From the NCBI GenBank assembly GCA_038087015.1, contig JASBNA010000003.1, positions 1,984,001 to 2,048,000 on the forward strand: a stretch of 64,000 bases of DNA, given 5' to 3'. Each line of letters starts with the position of its first letter. The stretch's first letter is position 1. Of the stretch, positions 35,218 to 47,584 are shown piece by piece. Made by a program: the position numbers and the translations under genes. Source of the stretch: Cerrena zonata (lineage: Eukaryota; Basidiomycota; Agaricomycetes; Polyporales; Cerrenaceae). Below the pieces are notes generated by a model. That model had not been told where the DNA came from. It ran no database searches and worked only from the letters and a program-made list of their open reading frames with translations.

Positions 35218-35644
35218 ATACTTGACTGTCATACAACGAAGCATCTAAGTCACTTTGCCTTTGCATCATTATCAGCGAATCGGGACATACCAAAGCAAAA
35301 CTGTGACGACGATATGAAGGCGGAGGAGTGATGAAACGGTAGTCGACAGTTTTCTACACCAATCCATCAAGTTCTGCAAGACGGAGAGTACCGATACAAG
35401 AAACGCTTACCAGCAAATCATCGCAGCGTATGGGTGTTGATTGAGCGGGGCGGCGCATGTGCCGTCTTTGAGGGGGCTGGTTGTACAGAGGAAGAGGATG
35501 TGGTTCGACTGTCATATCCCCAGGGATTGGAAGCAGGAAAGGCGGTTCATATTCGGGTGATTCATAGCCAGGAGTGGAGGCAGTAGCAAGAGAAGGAGAG
35601 TGAGCAGAGTATCCTTGATAGGGACTTAGATAGCGATCGTTCAT
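35212..35644 (-). CDS. Short hypothetical protein
   Basis: Three exons (35411-35644, 35291-35353, 35212-35244) give about 109 residues with phase-0 junctions throughout. It is Pro/Tyr/Ser-rich: YLSPYQGYSAHSPSLATAS, PEYEPPFLLPIPGDM, QPPQRRHMRRPAQST, then RFITPPPSYRRHSFAL. No domain or membrane segment is visible. The consistent splice signals and proline-rich conserved-looking ends favour a real gene of unknown function. The last 11-codon exon is the least certain part. Confidence 0.45.
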
Positions 35645-36587
35645 TTTGACAAAAAGAGAGTGGAGGTTGGGCGGAGGCGGGCAGAGGAAGGAGAATGAAG
35701 GAGAGTGAAAGTGGGGTGTGAGAATTCAAGGTCGTCGACCCCGACCTTTATATTGGGCCTACGATGCGAGGGTCCACCTCAGAATTGATAAGGCCCTACC
35801 GTGCACTAGAACGGCAGTGCACGAGGCAGCCAGCGAGCCAGTTTAGGAAACGGCGCAAGTGACTAGGTCACCCACTTCGACGCGACGGATTTGGAGGGTT
35901 CGACCCCGAGCGCGTGAAATTTCAGGGCCCAACAAAATACTTCCGCGATCCTAGACTGGTGATTATTACCTCAGAATGCCTCCGTGTCATGTTCTGAGTA
36001 GTTTTGCATATCTGTTGCGTGGTATGAGCTCACATTTCGGTCCACAGGGGTCCACAGACTGTGAATGGGTGAGTATGTGAACGAATTGTCCTTGGTACAA
36101 ATCGCGCCTGAACCTTCACATCTCTTCACTCCGACAATCGAAGTGAATCAAAACCGGAACAGAAGCGTCCTCAATGACTCAGACGGCTCAAGGCCTGGTA
36201 GAACAAAACACGTAGCCGCATCCCTCTGCTTTGTTCACAAGTGAAGGAATACATCCGGTACCGAGTACCGAATGTTCCCCTTGCGTTCTGCACTTCAACA
36301 CAAGATGGAAGCAATTGCAGTCTGCTTGAAGAGCCCAAGATTCCTTTGCTACATGCTTCGCAGGTAGCTGATCGCTGCGCACGAGGATCCCCTGTTCAGG
36401 ACAACTACTCCAAATTGGCAGGATTGCGTTAGAATAATGGCGCAAGAAAACCTACATTCGGGTGAGCACACAAATATTCTGTAAACTCAGGAAAAATTCT
36501 CTTTTCACAGATAAAATCTATATTCCCTGCATGGAGCCTTAAATGCTCTACGGTTTACAGAATCGTGCATCCCACTAACATTGGGAT

Positions 36588-36640
36588 GTCACGCTGTGAC
36601 ATTGTGATGCTGTGACGTCTGGCGGTGACACGATGTGACC
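36588..36640. repeat. Cluster of GTGAC/GTCAC motifs
   Basis: Within about 55 bp there is one GTCAC and four GTGAC copies, including the inverted pair GTCAC-GCT-GTGAC and a TGACGTC core. Such clustering may mark binding sites for a TGAC-recognising factor (bZIP-like TGACGTC half sites), or be a chance local repeat. Confidence 0.4.
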
Positions 36641-37764
36641 CCGACGGGTGCTCATTGTCGTCGCCAGTGAGCGGAGGACCGACGTCGTAGCATCCGTCCC
36701 AGACAGATCGACATGTTCCATAATCATGTCCACAGCACCAGAACCAATGTCACAGTATACAAAAAACAATCCAATTTTTCCCTCTCAACATAACCAATAC
36801 TATGGTCCGAGTTGTGGCAGACGTCACCACCAAAACCAAATTCAAGAGATAACAAGAAGATGTGTGCATTAAGAACGTACCACTTCCGCAGCTGACGGCT
36901 GCCTCCAACTACGAGTCGATTGATTGTGCCCTGGACATATCTGTGTTTACGCCAGTCGCCCAAAGACTTCACCTGATGAGTGAGGCTAGGGAGCAATCGA
37001 CGACACCGCTACACAATTCCAGTACACTGCCATGCACAGAGATAAACTTGCGATGACTAGTCCCCTGAAGGCAAACCGTACTGTTGCGAGTGGATGAGCC
37101 AAGGTCGAATTTAGTGTGCCCCAAGATCGAGTTCAAGATTTACGATGAGCAAAACCAGAATATTCCAGCGGTCAGCGGTCAGAAAGCCAGCAATTCTATG
37201 CCTGAAATGAATCCGAGAGCGCGACGACGAGAGGTTGGCGGGTGGTGGATGGAGAGGAAGTGGAAAGCGGTCGGAGTTGAAAGAGCTCGGCTGAAGAGGG
37301 TTGAACCAATTTGGGTCCCCCCTCCCCCAGAACATTTCTCACTATCCCACCCGCTATCCCCCTCTATTCTTGCTGAACGCCGTAATTTTCTGGCCGCTAT
37401 TTCTCTCTCTTCCCTATCAACTTCACCATGAAGGCTACTCCGTCCTCCGAGTGTGAAACACTTCAAACTTCTCCAACGATTTTCTAACAAACCAACTGGA
37501 ATTCTATGCGACGTTTTCCTCTCTTTGTTCCGAGTTTCCACCCAAGACTCAAGAGTCACTCTCCCGTCACACCCACTAGTACTTCTTCAAGATTTGAAAT
37601 ACCGCACTATCAGAGCAAGTCTATATGGCCTATACGACAGGATAACTTACACATCATAGCACACAAAAGCTATCTAACCATTCTTCCCTACGGCGTTCAA
37701 GATATAAACATCAGTCTGGTTATCGACTCCTACCCCATCGTACATCCTCAAGACTTTAGACACC

Positions 37765-37983
37765 ATGGGAGACGAAGTCCGTACTCAATCAAGCTCGATC
37801 AGTGAATGGACAGCTCAGGACAAATTCCCATCATCCAAACCGAGTATCTCGCTCTCAATACTCGCTGAGGATATAGTTGTGGCGGTAGAAAAGGAGTTGT
37901 ACCATGGACAAACCGGAAAAGACAATATCGGTGTGTCGTCGTTATCTCTGTTCCTCGTGGCCATTGGCCACCCCCGCGTATGA
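37765..37983 (+). CDS. Possible short ORF, doubtful
   Basis: A 72-codon frame begins at CACCATGGG, a strong fungal start context, and reads MGDEVRTQSSSISEWTAQDK onward, with a helix-like stretch LAEDIVVAVEKELYH. No intron, homologue or domain is recognised. It points toward the TFC6 3' end. It could be a small gene, a first exon, or chance. Confidence 0.2.
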   Translation: MGDEVRTQSSSISEWTAQDKFPSSKPSISLSILAEDIVVAVEKELYHGQTGKDNIGVSSLSLFLVAIGHPRV

Positions 37984-38105
37984 CTTTCGATCTGCGGTTG
38001 CCACACGTAGTCCCCAAAATAGATATCGTTGCAGTACACTCCCCAGATCGAGTCGATTTATCGCACTCGTCAATTGGCTTCAAGATAAAAGCATTGTACA
38101 TAAAT

Positions 38106-40999
38106 CTAGTCCGAGTCTTCTTCCATATCATCTCCAGCATCGACCTCGTGCCTCATCCGCTCAATCCCATCGTACGGAATCCTGTCTCGCATCCATCGAC
38201 CCAACAACCAGTCTACGCGACACAATCCTGAACCAGTAGCCGAAGCCAACAACGGCGCCCCCGCCATCCCGTTGCCTGTATTCCACACGACTCTTTGAAC
38301 ACCTACTTCCGGTGACCATGCTCCCGTCCCTGGTCTTGCAGCACCGCTGCGTTGGTCTGCGGTTTCCTATACAGTGGTATTAGTGTACAGGTGGATCTAC
38401 ATTATGTAATGGAACCGTTACCTGTGGCAGGAAGTGCTCTAGCATCCTGTACTCTTTGTGTTTACGGCTATAATCTAGCTGATATATTTTGTGCGCAAGG
38501 AACGGCTAGAGCGTTTGTTTTTAGATCGTGCTGCGAGACGTCGTTATAAAGTTGACATACCACTGAACCACCCCTTCGTGTTGCACGCATTGTGTTGGTC
38601 GTCATACAGCTACCATCTGCTACACCGACAGCAAGTTGAGGATGGTAGTCAGATGCTGAGACGCTCTATTGTCATCATCAGTGTTGCGGTTCGAATTGAA
38701 GATTGCAAAGTAAACACACCCAAATGGGTCCATCTGGATCCAATAACCTATGTCCTCTTCCTAGCATACTAGAATGTAAGGAGTACGCCTTGATAGTGTT
38801 TTCGTGGTCAGTAGTGACAGGGCCTCCACAATAAGTCGAAAAGGATACGGTGTTCACCACATCTTCCAACGCCTCATTTCAGCATTCCAAACGCACACAA
38901 ATCTAATATCTTATGTACCTCGAGTCCTGTTCAAGGTGTATGCGGAAAGATCCCTAATATCTGCAACACATTCACACCCGTCGAATCCTCCTGTAGCTAT
39001 TACCGCTGGGTCGTCTGAGGTGGTTTCTCCAGTGGCCGAGGGCACAGGTACCTTGATCCATGCTATAGAACTGATAGCAGATTGGTGTATGCTGAAATAA
39101 TGTGTTGGGGCGACGTCTAGCGAAAAATTTCAGGACAAGACAATGACGATGACATCAAGTCACTCACATTTATTCAACCCGGATTCACCAGTTCTGAGAA
39201 GATGACCGACATCGTAAACGGCGACCCAACCTATACGCTATAGTTGTAAATTTGTCGATCGACAGATGTATAATCCCACAAACCATTGGAACATCCCACC
39301 GCCAATACGTCACTGTTTGCCCAGTCTATACAATGTGCGGTCGTATCTTCCAACTGCAATCTCAATAATGGCTCGGATAATTTCACTGGAGCAGAACCAA
39401 AGTAATATAAGCGACAGGTCTCTTTCCCAGTAGAATCACACAACTCACCAAAGACGGGCTGGTTTTCATCTGCACTACCAGTACGCTTCGTTATGTCCGT
39501 TGGGTCAGGAATTGCGTACAGTGATACGGTGCCATCTTCAAACGCTCCAGCAAGAATTCCAAGTTTCCGTAGGGGTGATGCAGGGTCGAAGGGTGCCTAT
39601 ATGCAGATGATCAGACTTTCGTTACTATATGATCATGTGGTAAATGCGTACTGATAGCTCATCATGAGCAGGTAGCGGACACCATTTGAGTTCAAATGCT
39701 GAGCCGGCTTCGATACATACAACTATCTCGCACCGCATAGCTCCAGGATCTTCGTCCAAACTGGTGTTGTCCGGAAGTTGGGTTGGGGAGAGTGACCAAA
39801 TTTGGATGCATGAATGAGTGGGGTTAGTAAGGCGAGAGCCAATAACGGGGTTGTGAGTTTGTGAAGTAAGTGGTGAAACCGCTAGATACTGTTTATATCC
39901 GAGACCTATGTGGTGAAAAAGGGTTAGGAATGCAGCGATAGTTCATCAATGAGTATGGTATGTCACCTGAACGTTCGTCTGAATGTATAGGACACCAATC
40001 TAAGCCCCAAGCTGGGGCACCCACGTTGAAGACATGGGATTTGCTCCCAGGAAAGAATGTGTCTAGGGAGAAAGTTCATAAGGTTGATTTCTTGAAATGT
40101 TTACACTCACGTACGCATTGAGAGGGAGGCAAACATCGCCACTTGTAATTTTTGTTGCTTGTCAATGGGACCGAAAGAACATGATATCGAACTAGACGGA
40201 TTTATCCCATCACGGGATGGAAGGTAGGCTGATCCTGATCTATCGAACTTCAATATATAAACAATCGAAAGAAGAAACAAACCCAAACCTACTCTGGTTG
40301 CAAAATCTCGCAAATATCTGGAACCCTCACGTCAACATGAACTTTCGGTCGACGAGATGACTCTGTTATGCCGGGATCATGAAGAGACTCCTTGTACCAT
40401 CCCCTATCTTCAATGAGTTCCCATAGAGGGCCGGGGCCGACGTTACAGCTCCATGACTTATTCACCCTCCCACCAACGACGAAATCAGACGTGGTTCCGC
40501 TATTGGTAGACTGAGTTTCAGGGGCACGGAAGAGTCTGGGCTGTGACGCGAGTCGCTCAACGGACTCTTCCCTATGAAACAACGGTAGAGCCCGATGTCG
40601 ATGATGTAGGTTAGGTAGAGGGAGTTGTCCACCATTAGCGTTAGTTTGAGCACTAATCGCTGCTAAAGCGGCAACTGCAGATTTACGACCTTTTCGCTGT
40701 GCTGGTTTCCTAAGCTTCTTCCCCGGTGCGCTTTGGTTTTTGTCTCCATCAGAGTCCACAACCTCAACTTCTGGTTCAAGAGGGGCCTGCTCTTCAACAA
40801 AGTCTTCATCTATTTCAGCTTCAGCGTCCATGTCAGGATCATTGTCAAGTGCAGAACTACTCCTCGCTCTGGTTGCAGTTGCACGTGTCTTCCTTGGTTT
40901 CGAAGTTGACGGGCCTGCTACAGGTTCCTGATTATCGCCGAGACCTGCCAAAGTGGCATAGTTGGGTCGAGAAGAGCGTTTCCGGAGTTCCCGGGTCAT
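38106..40999 (-). CDS. TFC6: TFIIIC subunit, Tfc6/tau91 (GTF3C2-like) WD40 protein
   Basis: Subunit of TFIIIC, which binds B-box promoters of tRNA genes for RNA polymerase III. Twelve exons (40293-40999, 40115-40239, 39967-40062, 39652-39905, 39449-39596, 39284-39385, 39168-39230, 38919-39062, 38720-38862, 38561-38665, 38422-38478, 38106-38366) give 734 residues, all junctions in phase. A charged N-terminus with Lys/Arg clusters (GKKLRKPAQRKGRKS) is followed by a beta-propeller: FNVGAPAWGLDWCPIHSD, FDPASPLRKLGILAGAFEDG, CIDWANSDVLAVGCSNG, IATGGFDGCECVADIRDLS, VVNTVSFSTYCGGP then DHENTIKAYS, and SVSASDYHPQLAVGVADGS. It ends in an acidic tail. Family assignment is from this WD40 pattern; the yeast protein is shorter and divergent. 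Confidence 0.75.
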
Positions 41000-41315
41000 A
41001 TTAACCCGATGCGTCAGTCTAGAAGTATTTCCTTGAGAAAAAATGGTTCAGAAAAGAAGAGAAGTTGTCACAAAAGCTTAGTAGCCATGCGTACTGGGGG
41101 CACTTGTGTGTTTCTGTTCCAACTTGATTGACCGTTTTGGAGAAGGCACCTTTCGCTTCCATCATGCAAGATCTCGATCGTAACCGGTCTCTCATCGGGC
41201 CGAAGATCATAATAATAGCTCGTTTGCGGGGTTCCCCACAGCTTATACTTTGTATTGAGTACTAGTACACTAGTAACATGAGTAATCAGAACATAGTACG
41301 AGTTGGCTCCTCTCC
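41000..41315. promoter_or_regulatory. Shared promoter region of TFC6 and the MDR reductase
   Basis: 316 bp between divergent start codons, expected to hold both promoters. No clear TATA box; nothing else is seen. Confidence 0.5.
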
Positions 41316-42820
41316 ATGTCGTCCACGATGCAGAAGCTACCGACACACACTCAGGCTTTAGTGGTCAAGAAGGCTGATGGCTCCAACGGAAAGAAACCTC
41401 TATATCGCAATGCTGCTGTGCTCGAGATGCAACCTATTCCCAAGCTCCAGAAAGGACATGTTCTGGTAAAGATCAACGCTGTCTCGTTCAATCATAGAGA
41501 CGTATGTCATCTGTTTATTCAACGAGACTCTGATCTGATGGGACAACGTTGAGTGTAGCTCTGGATTCGAAAGGGCCTTTATCCCAGTATCATCCATGGT
41601 AGCGTTTTTGGTGCGGATGGTGCAGGTGAGATTGTAAGTTTGCTTTCTTGCTCATTCCCAACCTTACCATCGTCCTCCAGGTGTGATCGTAGCTTCAGGA
41701 GACTACGACGAACCTCTCTTGAACAAACGCGTATTTCTCACACCTACTCGTGGTTGGGAAAGAGCCCTTCTCGCTCCAGAAAGTCCAAAGTACGTTTGCA
41801 AGGTACGATAACTTACAGAATGCTCACTGAGGCATTGTGTAGGTTCACGATTCTCGGCGGAGGGGGCCATCTAGCACCATTGGGTACTTTCGCCCAATAC
41901 GTTGTAGTAGAACGAGAACAGGTAATTCCGTCCCCGGATCATTTGGATGATGAACATATCTGTGCCTGGCCGGTAGCAGGTGTAACTGCGTGGAGGTAAG
42001 TACTTACTTGCTTATGCTTCTCCTCCTTCTGGTTCTTGAATTGAAATTCATTCGTAGAGCTGTTGCAATCAATGCGTCGGTACAGCAGGGTGACAACGTT
42101 CTTATTACTGGCATTGGTGGTGGTGTAGCGTTGCTAGCCATGCAAATATGCCTAGCCCTCGGCGCAAACGTCTATGTTTCTTCTGGGAGTGAAGAGAAGA
42201 TAAAGAAGGCTCTCTCGCTAGGTGCTAAGGGAGGCGTGAATTATAAAACTGGTATGTGGTGTCACTTACACATTATTACAAGGGTCTAACGGATAATTCA
42301 AGATGATTGGGCAATTCAACTTGGTAACCTACTGAGAGAAAAAGAGGGTAAAAATGCTTTGCTTTCTTCAGTAATTGATTCCGGCGGAGGAGACCTCTTG
42401 GGAAAGCTAGGAAAGATCCTGAAACCCGGTGGACGCGTGGTTGTATACGGAATGTGAGCCCCTAAATGTTGGCTCAGAATTTAAAATACTCATGATAGAA
42501 ATCTAGGACCGCAAATCCCAAGATGACATTCACGATGAAAGAAGTCCTAAAGAATCATCAGCTTCTTGGTACGACTCTTTTGATTGCCAATACCTTGTTT
42601 TAATTTTGAACCTTTGCTAGGCTCCACAATGGGGTCCCACAAGGACCTCATAGAGGGAACTGAGTTTCTGGCTAAGCACAAGATCGTTCCGCTGGTATCT
42701 CATATCCTTAATGGATTGGAGTCTGCGGAAGAGGGTCTTAGCGTGATTGCAAAAGGAGAGCAATTTGGCAAGGTTGTGATACGGATCCGGCATGATTCTG
42801 TAATTTCTGCAAAACTTTAG
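41316..42820 (+). CDS. Medium-chain dehydrogenase/reductase, quinone-oxidoreductase-like
   Basis: NAD(P)H-dependent oxidoreductase of the MDR superfamily. Eight exons (41316-41501, 41559-41625, 41681-41789, 41843-41995, 42058-42251, 42303-42453, 42507-42568, 42621-42820) give 373 residues, intact frame. The GroES-like N-terminal half has GHVLVKINAVSFNHRDLWIR and HGSVFGADGAG. The Rossmann half has VLITGIGGGVALLAMQICLA, a GxGGGVA nucleotide-binding loop. SSVIDSGGGDLLGKLGKILK, GGRVVVYG and LVSHILNGLESAEEGLSVI follow. The Cys/His set of zinc alcohol dehydrogenases is not evident, so a zinc-independent quinone-reductase-like activity is more likely. Substrate unknown. Confidence 0.9.
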
Positions 42821-43093
42821 TATATCCATGTAACGACGTCATTGAATGAACGGATGCTTTTTGCTTTGCCGAACCCTGAAATTGGAGCATAAGCAAGATG
42901 GCGGACTCGGAGAATAGCCTATTTTGGGAACATGTGCGTATCCCTGTGGGTGACGTAGGCGCGCGTGCATGACTTGAACACTTACGCTGCGGGGACGTAA
43001 TCTCTACGCATCCTCCCTCAATATTTTGCACGACGAGCACGAGTTCACCTACCTCTAGGTGACCGTTGACGACCCCCTTCACCTCTCTAGGCT

Positions 43094-45803
43094 ATGGCGT
43101 CGTCCTTTGCGGCCTACGCTTCCCAGTTTCTGAACAGGCAACAGTCTGGACAATCCGGCGCTGCATCAAGTCTGTCATCATCTCAACCTATATTCTTCTC
43201 GTTCACGACCGATAACGGCTCTCATGCAGGCAATGGTCATGAACTCGACCTTGACGACTTAGACGACCCCCACTTGCGGAATAGCGAGTATACGAGCAGA
43301 CACACGATCATATCCAGGAGAGACGAGGAGATGGGTCCAGACAAGGATGATATCGATCCATACCTTCGTCTAGATGAAGAAGACCCTGGGACTTCCAGGC
43401 ATCAGGCTTCTTCAATACCTCTTCTTGGGGCATCAGTGAATGAACCAAGGCAGGGCTGGTTAGCCCATGCTTCGCCACTGCGTTCGCCTTCACCTGCTCC
43501 CTCGGACTCATCCATAGATTCACATAATATCTTGAGTCCTCCGCCTTCGCCACCCTCACGTCGGCAACCTATACATCAGCCACAGCCACAACCTCCTCCT
43601 CCACGAACGAACCCTACGCTATCACTCACCGAATCACTTCTCCCTCGAGACGGACATGCTCGACCAGTGGACGTATTCTCATTACCTGATCCCCGATATG
43701 TTCCCCGAGGTCGGCGGAAGTACAATGACTACAGATGGACTGCTGCATGGTGTGCTGGATTGAGCATATGTTTCTTCAGCTCCATCCTTATCCTCTTCCT
43801 TACCTCTAAGCCTACGAATGGTCCGAAAGTCACCCTGCCGTACACAACTCTGTTGCATACTATTCCCCTACTGACCATACTCATCGCTCTCAGTGCACTT
43901 GTATCATATGCACACATCTTCCTTCTACGGATATTTGTCAAACCCGCCATGGTTGCTACTTCTGTCTTTATTCCTGCAACTTTGCTTGTTTCAGCTTTGT
44001 GGGCATTTATTGGAAGCTTCATGTGGGATGGGGATCAGGAACCAACATGGGGTGAGACATGGGGGTGAGTGAACTATCCCCTACAATCGTAATGATGCTA
44101 AGTTGTTATCAGGTTGCGGTTGTTTTCTCTGGTGCCGTTACTTCTTTGTCTGTACACGGCGAGAAGGCTCGTCCATCTCCCTCGCGAGATTCATACAGCC
44201 TCATCTCTCCTCACTCTCACAACTCATTTATTGGCTGAGAATCCGTTCCTTCTCGGATTATCTCCTGCAGTACTCCTCGCAGCCCTTATAGGATCAATAC
44301 CCTTCGTCACACTTGCTTTCCGCCTTTTGCTCATTGGATACACCAGACATCCTCATGGAATTGATTCCGGGTGGGAGTGGCATGTGCGTGAATGGGCAAA
44401 TTGGGCTATAGTAGGGACAATTGGTGTTTGGTTGTGGACCTGGGGAGTTGCCAGGGGAGTGCTTAGAGTTGCTTGCGCTGGTGTCATCGGTGCTTGGTAT
44501 TTTGCAGAGTGAGTCGATTTCAAATTATTATCGAAGTTTGCGTAACTTATGCTTACATGTGTCCAGTCCGAGTCTTCCGCAACCGCCGCCGATGTCAACT
44601 CATACAATTCACGCAGCGCTCACACGAGCGTCGCAGCCTTCACTTGGCTCTATTGTACTGGCCTCACTCATCTTAACTGGCATTCGTTTGATGGGGCTCA
44701 TGATTATTGGCCTTCGAGCATTGCCAGCTTACCTGCCACCATACATGAGATTAGTTACCGTGGGAGCAGGCATGCTGGTCCCATATCTCGAAGCAATTAC
44801 CGATAACTTGAGCACTTATGCTTTGGTTTATGTTGGGTTGACGGGGGATCCGTTTATGCCCAGTGCGAGACGTTCGAGGGTTTTGACTGGTGCTGTTCAG
44901 AATGCTTCGCTCGCGAGGTACCGAAGACGATTCAAGACCGAACGTAAGTGGAACACACCTTTATGAACTTGATGATCAGGTTTCTAATAATCAAATATAT
45001 AGCTCCTCTCACGATGCTCACTGTTGCACCCCTTACTCTGACGTTCCCATTCGCTCTTGCTACTTACCTTTTCGTTGCACATACGTTGGGTGCTCCTAAT
45101 CAAGCACTAGCAGCATCTCTCCTTGCAGGTGTAGTAACAGCGTTGGTTGGTTTATTCTGTGTTGGGCTTGTTAAAGACACGTGAGTCTTCCACCTTTTCT
45201 ATTGAGGTTTCTCTGCTAACTCGAATGCAGTGCGGATACACTTTATATCTGTTATTGCATCGACAAGGATACTGGAGCTCGGCATCGGGATGCTGTCTTC
45301 CTCGCGGTAAGTCCCTCAGACAAAGCTACCTTACAAGTAATTGATCGTTATGCTTCTATTAGTTCGAGTACGAGTCTGCTGGTCGTCGACAACAGACCAA
45401 CCAAGCTCCTACGACTCCCCGTCCTCAACCTACACCAACCCACAAGACACAGCTGTCATCATTTAACCCAATATTGGAGACTGCTCCCTTAACTCCGCAC
45501 GGTCAGCCCCGTCGTACACAACAGCTAGTTTCCCCTCCCCCTCCTCGTGATCCTACTCCCGATCCATTCGATACTGACCCATTGGATCCCTACTCACCTC
45601 CCTCTTCTCCCGAGCTTAGCACTCGTAATCATCCACAACCGCACCATTTGCACCGTTCGACACATTCTAGAGTAGCTAGCAGAGAGCTTCCTAGTGACAG
45701 TCTGCAAATGAGTGTCATGCATAAATCCTCTGCCTTGCCTGGGAGCGATAGTGAGGGTGAAGGAGAGGAGTCTCAGTTGTTCCCTGGCTCTGACTTGTTT
45801 TGA
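43094..45803 (+). CDS. Choline-transporter-like protein (SLC44/Pns1 family)
   Basis: Six exons (43094-44064, 44113-44508, 44567-44943, 45003-45180, 45231-45306, 45363-45803) give about 812 residues, intact frame. A long hydrophilic Ser/Pro-rich N-terminus of about 210 residues leads into many hydrophobic spans, for example WCAGLSICFFSSILILFL, IPLLTILIALSALVSYAHIF, IGSIPFVTLAFRLLLIGY and APLTLTFPFALATYLFVAH. SLC44-type landmarks are WANWAIVGTIGVWLW, GVIGAWYFADPSLPQPP and the C-terminal DTADTLYICYCIDKDTGARH. A Ser/Pro/Asp-rich cytosolic tail follows. The family is at the plasma membrane; transport of choline is shown for some animal members and unproven for fungal Pns1. Confidence 0.88.
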
Positions 45804-46249
45804 TCTATCCCCTTTACTGCCTGCGGACATGCTTACATAGACTCTCTGCTTGTGCACGATTGTTATTCATCTGGTAGCATACTTTGTCGTCATATCATGG
45901 TTTTGTTTTGTGTATATATCGATCTGTTTTTGACATCACCCTCAGACCGTCACGCTGAGGGGAATGCATCTTGTGAGTGCCTGGTACTATTACAACTTGG
46001 TGGTTTACTGTTTTCCGTAACATCTACCCCAGAATTCACTATGTTGGTAGTCAATGGTAGATGCTTCTGTCGGTTCTCCGAACTTCGTGACAGCATAAAT
46101 TAGGTCACTGGCAATGACTCGGTCTCCCACAACGTGGTGTACTATTTATTGATCAGTCTAGGTTCTCTTCACGTTACATTTAAGTTCTACTTTGCTCGTA
46201 TAGGGTATCGTCGTCTAGACCATCAGAAGCAAAACCCCGGTGTGTCCCG
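45804..46249. promoter_or_regulatory. Spacer between the SLC44 gene and an F-box-type gene
   Basis: 446 bp between two plus-strand genes, so it should contain the first gene's 3' UTR and the second's promoter. No gene is supported. Confidence 0.45.
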
Positions 46250-47584
46250 ATGGTACTCAAAGTCTACGCTTCCATCAGGCTTGATGCGGTCCAAGCCTGC
46301 ACTCCCGCTCCCACCTCCCTCACTTCGTCCTATAGGATGTATTTTGCCCAGGAGCTAGTTGACCACATTTGCGAGGAGCTATATTGCGATCGTCCTACTC
46401 TAGCTGCCTGCTCTCTTGTATCGCTCGTGTGGCTCCACGGGAGTCGTCGCGTACGCTTCCGCTATCTTTTCCTCAATGCAGTCGACTTGTTGGAATTACG
46501 GGAGGTCTTCGTGTACCTCTGGACCAGCACATCACTCATTACTCCCTACGTTATTTACTTACATCTCTCATATAAGCCTAGACGGCTTTACGGAAACCAT
46601 CCCCATATCGATACCCCGATCCACCCATTTCTACTAGATGAAGTGTTTTCCGTCTTACCAAACATCCGAGAACTGACCATTCTACGATGTTGCTTGGACG
46701 GAAGTGCACTCTCTCAAACATCCGCCTTGCAGAAAAAGTTTCATCTTGACGCATTATTCCTCTGTCAATGTTGCCTTCCCCCCGGTGCAGACTGTGTCAG
46801 TGAGGGGCTCGCTGGTTTCTTGGCGGTGTTTGCGACAATCAGATATTTGCGGATTACGGAGCTGGATACACCGTCACCCCCAAACGGCACTTCTATCCAA
46901 TTCGCTCCTTGTGAAAGGTTCTCCGTTCCAAACATAGATACCCTATGCTTAAATAGCGTATCGTCCTCGGTATTGAACCTCTTTACTTGGACGACAACCA
47001 CATATCCGCTCAGGTCATTATCTACTGATACAGGCGGGTACCATGGACCTACCCTTGCCCGTATGTTGGAAGGAAGTGTTGATCGTCTAGAAATTGCATC
47101 TATTCTAAGTAGGTTATCTGTTTGGTGTTTTTGGGGAGCTTGACTGAAATTGAATTCTTTTGCAGGCTACTCACCCCAGCCTGCCTTGTCGTTATCGTCT
47201 TGCACCGCCTTGCACTCCCTTACATTCAAGGTAGCAGGGATCGACGTTCTGTCTTTGGAACATTGGGCTGGGGCTTTGATAGCCTTATTTCATCTCCCAA
47301 ATTCCTTGCGGAGATTGCACGTTAGCTTCGAACGATTTATCGACCATATACATCCGAGCGAACGACAGGTGATACAGTCCTTCGACAGCCAGCTCGACCA
47401 CGCCCTGTGCAAAATCCGCTGGGAAGAAGCGGTAACATTTTCCCTCCCTAGTCTAATCCACAGTGAATTCACTGAATTACCTGTCCTAGTGCCAGCGGGC
47501 ATGCCACAACTACACACATTGAAGAAGCTGGTGGAAACTGGTCTCCCATCTTTGCGAGCCAAGGGCATGCTTCTCGTGAAATAG
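46250..47584 (+). CDS. F-box-type protein with a leucine-rich region
   Basis: Two exons (46250-47108, 47166-47584) give 425 residues. The N-terminal ELVDHICEELYCDRPTLAAC, then SLVSLVWLHGSRRVRFRYLF, fits a divergent F-box. Leu-rich segments follow (VFSVLPNIRELTILRCCLDG; LSYSPQPALSLSSCTALHSL; LFHLPNSLRRLHVSFERFID). The intron at 47109-47165 uses GTAGGT...TTGCAG and keeps frame. The ATG at 46250 is upstream of the domain; an in-frame ATG at 46337 just before YFAQELVDH may be the real start. It is not an obvious close relative of the tandem pair at 52-56 kb. Substrate unknown. Confidence 0.65.

Larger units (their letters stand above)
35645..38105. other. Long intergenic region
   Basis: About 2.5 kb between the start of the short hypothetical gene and the TFC6 stop. 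Open frames are short and lack family resemblance. A cluster of GTGAC motifs lies at 36588-36640. One small ORF with a good start context is listed separately at 37765. The part next to 35645 should include the promoter of the minus-strand gene. Confidence 0.5.

Noticed and set aside
35895..35925. Possible tRNA B box (GGTTCGACCCC)
   Set aside because: The flanking bases do not form a proper T stem and no A box or acceptor stem could be paired at the right distance.
37980..38231. Plus-strand frame overlapping the TFC6 3' end
   Set aside because: Half of it is antisense to the well supported last TFC6 exon; the rest has no family resemblance.
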